Positions 1 to 5,026 of a DNA stretch of 6,503 nucleotides are shown here, piece after piece. The notes under the pieces were generated by a model, which made no database searches, was not told where the DNA came from, and saw nothing but the letters and a program-made list of their open reading frames with translations. Origin of the DNA: Clostridia bacterium (GTDB lineage: Bacteria; Bacillota_A; Clostridia; Christensenellales; Aristaeellaceae). The DNA lies in NCBI GenBank assembly GCA_017517815.1, contig JAFWYA010000091.1, positions 1-6,503 of the forward strand, read 5' to 3'. Made by a program: the position numbers and the translations under genes. How positions within the stretch are numbered: position 1 is the first letter of the stretch; the number at the start of each line of letters is the position of its first letter.

Positions 1-290
1 GGGGGGGACCCCGCACCGGTCCCCCCGAGACCCCCCTCTGGACTTCCCCCCTCCCCCCTTCCCGCGCTGGGGCAAAGCCCCAGACCCCATTTTGGGGTCT
101 TTACCTTTTGGGAGGGCTGGGGAGTGGCTATGATATTCGTAGCCGCCCAAGCGAGCCGGGAGGCCTGTCGCCGACCGGCGGTCTTAGATTCCACTCCAAA
201 CACATAAAAAAACCTGCGGCCCATAAAATGGGCCGCAGAGATGGGTCAAGGGACTTCGTCCCTTGTGGGGTCCAGGGGTGAAACCCCTGG
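1..290. repeat. Gene-free array of short perfect hairpins
   Basis: No convincing gene lies here; reading frames through it lack a ribosome binding site and overlap the downstream promoter. It is a chain of palindromes: 2-10 with 18-26 (9 bp), 67-73 with 77-83 (CTGGGGC, loop AAA), 82-89 with 93-100 (AGACCCCA, loop TTT), 126-133 with 137-144 (8 bp with one G-T pair), 214-224 with 228-238 (11 bp, loop AAA), 247-254 with 258-265 (CAAGGGAC, loop TTC) and 272-279 with 283-290 (CCAGGGGT, loop GAA). A 7-bp inverted repeat, GGAGTGG at 121-127 with CCACTCC at 191-197, encloses 128-190. Near-uniform three-base loops and tandem arrangement resemble the modular palindromic repeats seen between genes of GC-rich Clostridia. 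Function is unknown; some stems can act as terminators. Confidence 0.6.
206..238 (-). terminator. Leftward-reading intrinsic terminator-like hairpin
   Basis: An 11-bp perfect stem (214-224 with 228-238, loop AAA) is preceded on the plus strand by seven A residues (206-212). Read on the minus strand this is a GC-rich hairpin followed by a U tract, the form of an intrinsic terminator. No leftward gene lies just to its right, so it may be part of the hairpin array or may block antisense transcription entering from the right. Confidence 0.5.
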
Positions 291-320
291 TTGACACTTC
301 CCGGCTGCGCGTTTTATAAT
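291..320 (+). promoter_or_regulatory. Near-perfect sigma-A promoter
   Basis: TTGACA at 291-296 and TATAAT at 315-320 are both perfect consensus hexamers, with an 18-base spacer. The -35 box begins directly after the last hairpin of the upstream array (272-290). Transcription should begin near 327, leaving a short leader before the GTG start at 353. The match suggests strong constitutive expression of the zinc-ribbon protein. Confidence 0.85.
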
Positions 321-352
321 GAAGAAAAGCGTGCATAAGGAGATGAGGCTCC

Positions 353-1396
353 GTGGAAAAACTGGTTTGTGCGGCATGCGGCGCGCCGCTTGTGGCTGCG
401 ACGCAGACGCCTTTTCTGGCGTGTGAATATTGTGATACGGCGGTGCCCAATCCGTATTATGATGAAAATACGGTAAAGACGAATGTGCAGAGCATTCTGG
501 ATGAGCAGAAGGCGCGGCAGGAAGCGCTGGATCAGATGTGCATCGAACTGCTGAAGGAAATGGGCACGAATGAAAAGCTGCATAAGGTGAGCGGGCTGCT
601 CGCGGGCGCGCATTTCGGCACGCCGCTGGACGGCTCGTGGCTGGCGGATCAGGCCCGCAAAACGATGGGAATTCCTGATCAGGAGAAAATTTATCTGGTG
701 TATGACGCCACGCTGGTGGGGATGGCCACCGACGGCTTCGCGCTGGCGGATGGCGGATTGTACTATATCAGCGGCGGCGACGCAGGCTCGCGCTCGTGGG
801 AGAGCTTTGTCACCGGCGCCATTTCCTGCGTGGACGGCGACAGCCGCCAGCAGCCGGGCACGATCAAAATTGGCAGTGGACTGAGCTTTGCTGTGTGCAA
901 TGAGGATGATTCAAGGCTTGCGAAGTTCGTGGTGGATTTCCATAATCAGGCCTATCGCAGGCATACGGGCGAAAGTGCGCCCGCCAATTGGAGCGTGAGC
1001 GAAAATAAGGCGATCCCTGTGCAGGAAAGCAACGGCGGCAGTTTGCTGGGCGCTGCGGGCGCGCTGCTGGCCGGGGCGCTGCTCAACGGCGGCCGCACCA
1101 CCATTCATCGCGCCGTGCCTCAGCGCACGGTGGTGCAGCGTGTGGCAAAGCCCGCACGCTCTGCCGCCCGACGGGCCGAGCGCGTGCAGCAGCAGGCAAG
1201 GCCTGTGCATGGTCACGGCATGCCGCCTCCGCGCAAGCCTACGGCGGGTCAGCGCCCGGCGCAGCAGGTGCGTCCGGGCAGCATCCTCCGTCCCGGCGGG
1301 ACGAGCCGTCCTGCCAGAATGGGCGGCGGCCCGGGCAGGAATATGGGCACACGCGGCCCCGGAGGGCTCACCCGCGGGCCGGGAAGGCGTACCTGA
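353..1396 (+). CDS. Zinc-ribbon protein with cationic Gly/Pro/Arg-rich tail, function unknown
   Basis: The product is 347 residues long. The GTG start is chosen because AAGGAG (337-342) lies 10 bases upstream and a consensus promoter precedes it. Residues 1-30 form a zinc ribbon with two CxxC knuckles, C6/C9 and C24/C27. Residues 42-70 are charged and probably helical. Residues 110-200 look like a compact mixed alpha/beta domain; the run around TDGFALADGGLYYI (126-139) recalls bacterial PH-like domains, but this is only a visual impression. Residues 229-247 are a Gly/Ala/Leu-rich hydrophobic stretch (SLLGAAGALLAGALLNGG), short for a membrane span. Residues 248-347 are low-complexity, rich in Arg, Pro and Gly and strongly basic, suggesting nucleic-acid, ribosome or envelope-polymer binding. 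There is no signal peptide, so it is probably cytoplasmic or peripheral. I do not recognise a named gene. The reading frame is well supported; the function is not. Confidence 0.85.
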   Translation: MEKLVCAACGAPLVAATQTPFLACEYCDTAVPNPYYDENTVKTNVQSILDEQKARQEALDQMCIELLKEMGTNEKLHKVSGLLAGAHFGTPLDGSWLADQARKTMGIPDQEKIYLVYDATLVGMATDGFALADGGLYYISGGDAGSRSWESFVTGAISCVDGDSRQQPGTIKIGSGLSFAVCNEDDSRLAKFVVDFHNQAYRRHTGESAPANWSVSENKAIPVQESNGGSLLGAAGALLAGALLNGGRTTIHRAVPQRTVVQRVAKPARSAARRAERVQQQARPVHGHGMPPPRKPTAGQRPAQQVRPGSILRPGGTSRPARMGGGPGRNMGTRGPGGLTRGPGRRT

Positions 1397-1418
1397 GTTT
1401 TGAAAGAGGTGTAATGAA

Positions 1419-1457
1419 ATGATTTTGGCCATTGCAAATGCTCCGTGCAGAGCCTGA
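1419..1457 (+). CDS. Possible 12-codon leader peptide before the MFS exporter
   Basis: An ATG at 1419 opens a 12-residue frame (MILAIANAPCRA) ending in TGA at 1455-1457. AGAGG at 1405-1409 lies nine bases upstream and could serve as its ribosome binding site. The stop codon falls on the left arm of a hairpin (1453-1496), which is followed by a second hairpin masking the exporter's ribosome binding site. Short translated leaders in front of antibiotic-efflux genes are known in Gram-positive bacteria, which makes this plausible. The frame is so short that it could easily arise by chance. Confidence 0.25.
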   Translation: MILAIANAPCRA

Positions 1458-1537
1458 GGACGCTGCATGGAGAGACTGAATGCGTTCGTCCTCCGGCTTT
1501 GCTGATTTGATTCCAACCAAAAATCAAAGGAGCAAAG
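1453..1537 (+). promoter_or_regulatory. Two adjacent leader hairpins, the second masking the exporter RBS
   Basis: Hairpin 1 pairs 1453-1462 with 1487-1496 (10 positions, one mismatch; core GAGGACG/CGTCCTC), plus an inner GCAT/ATGC at 1465-1468 and 1480-1483. No T tract follows, so it is not an obvious terminator. Hairpin 2 pairs CTTTGCT (1497-1503) with AGCAAAG (1531-1537) and TTTGAT (1506-1511) with ATCAAA (1523-1528), separated by a 2x2 mismatch and closed by an 11-base loop. The exporter's ribosome binding site AAAGGAG (1526-1532) lies entirely within its right arm. The arrangement looks like a translational attenuator; the pairing is seen directly, the regulation is inferred. Confidence 0.45.
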
Positions 1538-1542
1538 ACGTT

Positions 1543-2811
1543 ATGAAAAAAGACTATTCAACGCTCAAACCGTGGCTCATTCTGTGGAGCACGCAGTCGC
1601 TGTCGGCGCTGGGCAGCGGCATGACCAACTTCGCCCTCGTTTTGTGGCTGTACCGCGAAACGGGCTCGGCCCTGCAGACGGCGCTTTTGTCGGTGTGTTC
1701 GTACGCGCCGTATGTGCTGATGAGCATCTTCGCCGGGGCGCTGAGCGACCGGTGGAACAAAAAACGCACCATGCTGGTGTGCGACCTGTGGGCCGCCGCC
1801 TGCACGGTGGCGGTGCTGGTGCTGCTCAAAGCCGGGCGGCTGGAGGCATGGCACATGTACGTGCTCAATGCGCTCAATGGACTGATGAACACCGTGCAGC
1901 AGCCTGCCGGCGAGGTGGCCGCCACGCTGCTCATCCCTCAGGAGCATTATCAGAAGACCAGCGGATTGAGGTCAATGGCCAATTCGCTCAACACCATCCT
2001 GACGCCGGTGTTTGCCTCGGCGCTGTTTGCATTCGGCGGCATGGACGTCGTGATCGCGGTGGACCTGTTCACCTTTGCGGCGGCGTTCGTGGCGCTGTGG
2101 CTGTTCATCCGCATTCCGGAAGCACCGGCAGAAGGGCGCAGCAATGAAAAACTGCTGCACTCGGCAAAGCAGGGGCTGTCGTGGCTGAAGCACAATCCCC
2201 TCATCCTGACGCTCATCCTGTTTCTGGCGGCCATCAATCTGGTGGCATCGGCGTTCAACGCCACACTTCCGGCCTATGTGCTGAATATGCCGCGGGGCGG
2301 TGAAACGGTGCTGGGGCTGGTGAACGCCGTTACAGGGCTTGCGACGCTGGCGGGCAGCGTGCTGGTCACGCTGATGCCCGCGCCCAAAAACCGCGTGCGT
2401 GTGGTGTACCTGACGCTGATGGTGTCCATGAGCACCGAAAACTTTCTGCTGGCGTTTTCGCGCTCGCCGGTGGTGTGGTGCATTGCGGCGGTGCTGGGCT
2501 GGCTGCCCATCCCGCTGATGAACGGCAACCTCGACGTCATCCTGCGCACGGCGATCCCTGCGCATATGCAGGGGCGCGTGTTCGCCTGCCGGAATACTTT
2601 GCAGTTTTTCACCATTCCGCTTGGCTACTTTGTGGGCGGCGTGCTGGTGGACGAGGTGTTTGAACCGCTGATGGCCAGCGCGCAGAGCCTGACGCAGTGG
2701 TTTGGCAGCGGCAAGGGATCGGGCGCGGCGATGATGCTGGCGGTGCTGGGCGTGGCCGGCGTTGCAGTATGCGCAGCATTTGGTTGGCGGCTGAGGAAAC
2801 AAAAGGCGTAA
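1543..2811 (+). CDS. MFS transporter, DHA3 (macrolide-efflux-like) family
   Basis: The product is a 422-residue integral membrane protein, the usual length for a 12-helix major facilitator. The family exports drugs and other small amphipathic compounds by proton antiport. An in-frame ATG at 1480 would add 21 residues, but 1543 is preferred because AAAGGAG (1526-1532) lies 10 bases before it and MKKDYSTLKPW is a typical start. Motif A, the helix 2-3 loop, is at residues 65-75 (GALSDRWNKKR), and PAGEVAATLLIP (121-132) lies in the helix 4-5 region. A hydrophilic central loop spans about 192-216. MQGRVFACRNTLQF (342-355) followed by PLGYFVGGVL is typical of the DHA3 group that includes Mef-type pumps. 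The last residues (RLRKQKA) are basic. The substrate cannot be read from sequence. It has no obvious promoter of its own and may rely on read-through from the upstream gene. Confidence 0.9.
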   Translation: MKKDYSTLKPWLILWSTQSLSALGSGMTNFALVLWLYRETGSALQTALLSVCSYAPYVLMSIFAGALSDRWNKKRTMLVCDLWAAACTVAVLVLLKAGRLEAWHMYVLNALNGLMNTVQQPAGEVAATLLIPQEHYQKTSGLRSMANSLNTILTPVFASALFAFGGMDVVIAVDLFTFAAAFVALWLFIRIPEAPAEGRSNEKLLHSAKQGLSWLKHNPLILTLILFLAAINLVASAFNATLPAYVLNMPRGGETVLGLVNAVTGLATLAGSVLVTLMPAPKNRVRVVYLTLMVSMSTENFLLAFSRSPVVWCIAAVLGWLPIPLMNGNLDVILRTAIPAHMQGRVFACRNTLQFFTIPLGYFVGGVLVDEVFEPLMASAQSLTQWFGSGKGSGAAMMLAVLGVAGVAVCAAFGWRLRKQKA

Positions 2812-2817
2812 AAAACG

Positions 2818-2837
2818 GGCTCTCCTTCGGGAGAGCC
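2818..2837 (+). terminator. First copy of the duplicated terminator stem-loop
   Basis: The stem GGCTCTCC (2818-2825) pairs with GGAGAGCC (2830-2837) around a TTCG loop, six bases after the MFS stop codon. The position suits a terminator for the exporter. However, TCCGGCCG follows rather than a T tract, so this copy may be a weak terminator. An identical 20-base sequence recurs at 3049-3068 with a proper T run. Confidence 0.5.
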
Positions 2838-3068
2838 TCCGGCCGTCGAAAAAGCTCGCCTTTGGCGATCTTTTCCGCCGAACAAGGCGCCGTTTGCCTA
2901 CTCGCCTGCGGCTCACCGGGCGGCAAACGGCGTAAGGAAAGCCTTGCTTCGCAAGGCAGCCGAGCCCACCGCGCATGTCGCTGGGCTCGGAACAAGAGTT
3001 GGAGGGCTGCGGCCCTCCAACACCTCCCAAAGGGTTTATCAGCAAAAAGGCTCTCCTTCGGGAGAGCC
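2818..3068. repeat. Hairpin-cluster element bracketed by 20-bp direct repeats
   Basis: This gene-free stretch holds seven stem-loops. The two outermost, 2818-2837 and 3049-3068, are identical 20-base terminator hairpins. Between them lie TCGCC/GGCGA (2856-2860, 2864-2868), an 11-bp stem CGCCGTTTGCC (2888-2898 with 2922-2932), GCCTTGC/GCAAGGC (2941-2947, 2951-2957), CCGAGCCC/GGGCTCGG (2960-2967, 2983-2990) and TTGGAGGGC/GCCCTCCAA (2999-3007, 3012-3020). CTCCCAAAGGG at about 3024-3034 resembles, in the opposite orientation, CCTTTTGGGAGG near 104-115, which suggests both intergenic regions draw on the same repeat family. No coding signal was found. Confidence 0.65.
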
Positions 3069-3074
3069 TTTTTT
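3044..3074. terminator. Second copy: complete intrinsic terminator
   Basis: The same GGCTCTCC-TTCG-GGAGAGCC hairpin (3049-3068) is followed by six T residues (3069-3074) and preceded by five A residues (3044-3048). It should terminate rightward transcripts and could work in both directions. It insulates the DUF2975 operon promoter from transcription of the exporter. Confidence 0.85.
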
Positions 3075-3083
3075 GTATCAAAA

Positions 3084-3104
3084 AATTAACGAAAAACATT
3101 AAAA
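3084..3104. promoter_or_regulatory. Upstream degenerate operator-like inverted repeat
   Basis: AATTAACG-AAAAA-CATTAAAA has the same arm length, five-base spacer and near-identical core as the perfect repeat at 3141-3161 and sits just before the -35 box. The centres of the two repeats are 57 bp apart. A low-complexity A-rich context weakens the case for this copy. Confidence 0.4.
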
Positions 3105-3109
3105 AGTTG

Positions 3110-3138
3110 TTGACAAACGTTCTCTGACGTGCTATTCT
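3110..3138 (+). promoter_or_regulatory. Sigma-A promoter of the DUF2975-HTH operon
   Basis: TTGACA (3110-3115) is followed after 17 bases by TATTCT (3133-3138). A TG dinucleotide at 3130-3131 gives an extended -10. Transcription should start near 3145, inside the inverted repeat at 3141-3161, so a protein bound there would block initiation. AAACGTT in the spacer (3115-3121) repeats the core of the operator. Confidence 0.85.
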
Positions 3139-3140
3139 TG

Positions 3141-3161
3141 ATTTAACGATAAACGTTAAAT
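3141..3161. promoter_or_regulatory. Perfect inverted repeat, likely operator
   Basis: ATTTAACG (3141-3148) and CGTTAAAT (3154-3161) are exact inverse complements separated by ATAAA. The repeat covers the predicted transcription start and lies between the -10 box and the ribosome binding site GGAGG (3165-3169). Its size suits a small dimeric HTH protein. The HTH protein encoded in the same operon is the natural candidate, which would give negative autoregulation. Binding by that protein is inference. Confidence 0.65.
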
Positions 3162-3176
3162 TTTGGAGGCGTTTGT

Positions 3177-3791
3177 ATGGAAAACAGCAGGATGATCAAA
3201 ACGGCCAACGGTCTGGATAAACTGTTTAAAATTTTGCGCACGCTGATTGCAGTGGCGCTGGTGGTGATGTTTGCGGTGCTCTCGGCGCTGACCATCGCCA
3301 ACTGGGTGAACCCTGACACGGTGATCGGCACCGATCTGGAACTGGTGGATATCGGCCCTCTCACCCTTGAACTGGCGCAGGCGCACCGCCCGGACAACGG
3401 CACCGTGCTGCGCTATGCGTGGGCCTATGCAGCCATGGGCGCGGTGGCGGCTATCGCCATGCATTACGCGCTGGGCGTGGTGCGGTCCATCCTTGCGCCG
3501 ATGAAGCAGGGCCAGCCCTTCTGCCAGAGCGTGTGCGACGATCTGAAAAAGCTGGGCGTGGTGAGCATCGTGATGGGCGTGATCGCCAACATCGGCGCGG
3601 CGGCGGAGGCGCTGTCGCTGATGCGCATCTACGGCCTGGTGGATCTGGTGGGCGGCGAGGTCATCCGCTCTGTGCGTGTGAACATCGAGTTCGACCTCAC
3701 CTTTCTGGCGGTGTTCTTCGTGCTGATGCTGGTGCGCTACATCTTCCAGTACGGCGTCGAGCTGCAGCATCTCAGCGACGAGACCCTGTAA
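3177..3791 (+). CDS. DUF2975 family membrane protein
   Basis: The product is a 204-residue integral membrane protein of a family with no settled function. The ATG is supported by GGAGG (3165-3169) seven bases upstream and the promoter before it. Four membrane segments can be seen: about 21-42, 81-103, 126-147 and 174-191. A roughly 35-residue extracytoplasmic loop containing PDTVIGTDLEL lies between the first two. Family hallmarks are PMKQGQPF (108-115) in the second loop and the C-terminal YGVELQHLSDETL (192-204). It is the first gene of a two-gene operon: the next gene's ribosome binding site overlaps its stop codon, so translation is probably coupled. Pairing of DUF2975 with a YozG-like HTH protein recurs across Firmicutes, suggesting that the membrane protein senses a signal or modulates the regulator. 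That role is inference. Confidence 0.9.
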   Translation: MENSRMIKTANGLDKLFKILRTLIAVALVVMFAVLSALTIANWVNPDTVIGTDLELVDIGPLTLELAQAHRPDNGTVLRYAWAYAAMGAVAAIAMHYALGVVRSILAPMKQGQPFCQSVCDDLKKLGVVSIVMGVIANIGAAAEALSLMRIYGLVDLVGGEVIRSVRVNIEFDLTFLAVFFVLMLVRYIFQYGVELQHLSDETL

Positions 3792-3806
3792 AGGAGGATG
3801 CACCCT

Positions 3807-4013
3807 ATGCCCATCATTCTTCGCCTTGACCGCGTGATGGCCGACCGCAAAATGTCGCTCAACGAGCTGTCCGAAAAGGTCGGCGTGGCCAACGTCAATC
3901 TGTCCAAGCTCAAAAACGGCCATGTCAGCGCCATCCGCTTTTCCACGCTGGAGGCCATCTGCCGCGCGCTGGACTGCCAGCCGGGGGATATTCTGGAATA
4001 TCAGGATGAATAA
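3807..4013 (+). CDS. Small Xre-family HTH regulator, YozG-like (HTH_26)
   Basis: The product is a 68-residue DNA-binding protein consisting of a single Cro/C1-type helix-turn-helix domain. An ATG at 3798 touches the ribosome binding site AAGGAGG (3791-3797) and cannot be used efficiently; the ATG at 3807, nine bases after it, is the likely start. The helix-turn-helix covers about residues 17-38, MSLNELSEKVGVANVNLSKL. The following SAIRFSTLEAICRALDCQPG (41-60) and DILEY are hallmarks of the HTH_26/YozG group. It lacks a sensor or dimerisation domain, so its signal may come from the DUF2975 partner encoded just upstream. The inverted repeats at 3141-3161 and 3084-3104 around the operon promoter are its probable targets. 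The family call is firm; the targets and direction of control are inferred. Confidence 0.9.
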   Translation: MPIILRLDRVMADRKMSLNELSEKVGVANVNLSKLKNGHVSAIRFSTLEAICRALDCQPGDILEYQDE

Positions 4014-4017
4014 CAAA

Positions 4018-4045
4018 ACAGCCGCTCCTTTTTGGGAGCGGCTGT
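4018..4045. terminator. Bidirectional terminator between convergent genes
   Basis: ACAGCCGCTCC (4018-4028) pairs perfectly with GGAGCGGCTGT (4035-4045) around a six-base loop. It begins four bases after the HTH stop and ends three bases before the stop of the leftward phosphoesterase gene. The minus-strand side is followed by TTTTGTTA and the plus-strand side by ACTTTATCTT, so it can serve both genes, somewhat better leftward. Confidence 0.8.
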
Positions 4046-4048
4046 ACT

Positions 4049-4942
4049 TTATCTTGCCTTCAGCGTGATCACGTGGATCTGCGGGCGGGCAAACAGGCGG
4101 ATGGGCGCCACCGACGTGCCCACGCCGTTGGATACCAGAATGGCGGCGCGGTTTTCCTCCATCCAGCCGGTGAGGTAGCGGGCGCTGACCTCCGGCGCGA
4201 GGTTGGAAAACGGCGTGTAGCCCCAGAAGTTGATCTGTCCGCCGTGGGTGTGGCCAAACAGCGCCAGGTCGTACCAGTGGCTGTCGTTATCGGCGCTGCG
4301 GGCTTTGAGCATGTCGGGGATCAGGTCGGGCGTATGCCCGGCAAAGATGACAAAGTCGTCGGCGCGCACCTGCGAGGCCACGCCCGCAACATCCGGGAAG
4401 CCGTTGTAAAAGTCGTCCACACCGGCCAGATATACATAGCTCTGGCCTACCTTGACGCGGCTGACGGTGTTGACCAGCGGCGTGATGCCGCATTCCTTCA
4501 TCTGGCTGACGAGCAGGCGCAGGTTGCTTTCGGGCACGGTGCGGTCGTGGTTGCCCGGCACGCCGAACACGCCCAGACGGGCCTGAATGTGCGGCAGCGT
4601 TTCAAAAAAGCGGATGGCGCCGTCGCTGTCCATGGCATAGTCGCCGCCCAGCACCACGATGTCGGCGTCCAGGTCGTTGATCATCTGCACGGTTTCATCC
4701 ACGCGCTCCTGCGAAAACCATGCGCACTGGTGAAAGTCCGACGCAAAGACGATGCGCAGGTTGCGCAGGTTGACCGGCAGGTTTTTCACGGCATAGGTGT
4801 GCTCCTGCACGGTGAGCATGCCGGGCTCGATGAACGGGTAGGAGATGAGCGCGGCCAGCAGCACAAACAGGATCAGCCAGCGCAGGCGGAAATGCCGCCG
4901 CTGCGGTTTGCGGTAACGGTACTCGTATCTGGGCGTAGGCAT
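4049..4942 (-). CDS. Membrane-anchored metallophosphoesterase, YkuE/YaeI type
   Basis: The product is a 297-residue calcineurin-like phosphoesterase that probably hydrolyses a phosphodiester or pyrophosphate bond with two metal ions. The start is supported by GGAGG (complement of 4949-4953) six bases upstream. The N-terminus is basic (RYRKPQRRHFRLR) and is followed by one hydrophobic segment at 22-38, so the protein is a signal-anchored enzyme with its catalytic domain outside or at the membrane. Metal-binding motifs are complete and in order: DFH (69-71), GGDY with D101, GNHD (130-133), AGHTPD with H203, and GHTHGGQ (230-236). Relatives include B. subtilis YkuE, reported to be a wall-associated phosphoesterase, and E. 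coli YaeI/LpxG-type lipid pyrophosphatases. In a Gram-positive host, a lipid-linked or cell-wall substrate is more likely than lipid A precursors. The substrate is not determined by the sequence. Confidence 0.92.
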   Translation of the reverse strand: MPTPRYEYRYRKPQRRHFRLRWLILFVLLAALISYPFIEPGMLTVQEHTYAVKNLPVNLRNLRIVFASDFHQCAWFSQERVDETVQMINDLDADIVVLGGDYAMDSDGAIRFFETLPHIQARLGVFGVPGNHDRTVPESNLRLLVSQMKECGITPLVNTVSRVKVGQSYVYLAGVDDFYNGFPDVAGVASQVRADDFVIFAGHTPDLIPDMLKARSADNDSHWYDLALFGHTHGGQINFWGYTPFSNLAPEVSARYLTGWMEENRAAILVSNGVGTSVAPIRLFARPQIHVITLKAR

Positions 4943-4963
4943 GAAAGACCTCCGGGAATGGAT

Positions 4964-4993
4964 TTGACAGGATATGCCCGTTCATTGTACACT
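4964..4993 (+). promoter_or_regulatory. Rightward promoter of the flavin reductase-HAD operon
   Basis: TTGACA (4964-4969) is a perfect -35 box. TACACT (4988-4993) follows after 18 bases and matches four of six -10 positions. Transcription would start near 5000, 27 bases before the ATG at 5027. The -10 box overlaps that of the leftward promoter. Confidence 0.6.
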
Positions 4994-5012
4994 TACCCCA
5001 ACAGATTGACAA
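4984..5012 (-). promoter_or_regulatory. Leftward promoter of the metallophosphoesterase
   Basis: On the minus strand TTGTCA (complement of 5007-5012) is followed after exactly 17 bases by TACAAT (complement of 4984-4989). Each hexamer matches five of six consensus positions. Transcription would start near 4977, 35 bases before the phosphoesterase start codon. The promoter occupies nearly the same DNA as the rightward promoter at 4964-4993. Confidence 0.7.
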
Positions 5013-5026
5013 GGGGGAACCCGTTT

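Noticed and set aside
121..197. A possible structured small RNA: a closing 7-bp stem around two inner hairpins.
   Set aside because: The stems compete with each other, no promoter or terminator frames it on the plus strand, and it does not resemble a tRNA or a riboswitch class I know. It was left within the hairpin array.
911..1516. A 201-codon minus-strand open frame opposite the zinc-ribbon gene tail.
   Set aside because: Its Arg/Ala-rich composition mirrors the Gly/Pro/Arg tail in the opposite strand; no ribosome binding site or domain was seen.
1480..1542. An upstream ATG extending the MFS exporter by 21 residues.
   Set aside because: The strong RBS at 1526-1532 points to the ATG at 1543, and the extra residues are hydrophilic and fall within the predicted leader hairpins.
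2818..3068. A CRISPR-like array, because of regularly recurring hairpins and two identical 20-base repeats.
   Set aside because: There are only two identical copies and the intervening hairpins differ in sequence and spacing.
1972..3099. A 375-codon minus-strand open frame.
   Set aside because: It is antisense to the MFS exporter and crosses the hairpin element; its composition (His, Arg and Gln rich) is typical of a GC-rich shadow frame.
3156..4016. A 286-codon minus-strand open frame opposite the DUF2975 operon.
   Set aside because: It is antisense to two well-supported genes, is His/Arg/Gln rich and has no family match or promoter.
4073..5026. An open plus-strand frame of 318 codons that runs in-frame into the flavin reductase, suggesting a 521-residue fusion.
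   Set aside because: It lies antisense to the clearly recognisable phosphoesterase gene, has no recognisable domain, and the reductase has its own ATG, RBS and promoter at 5027.
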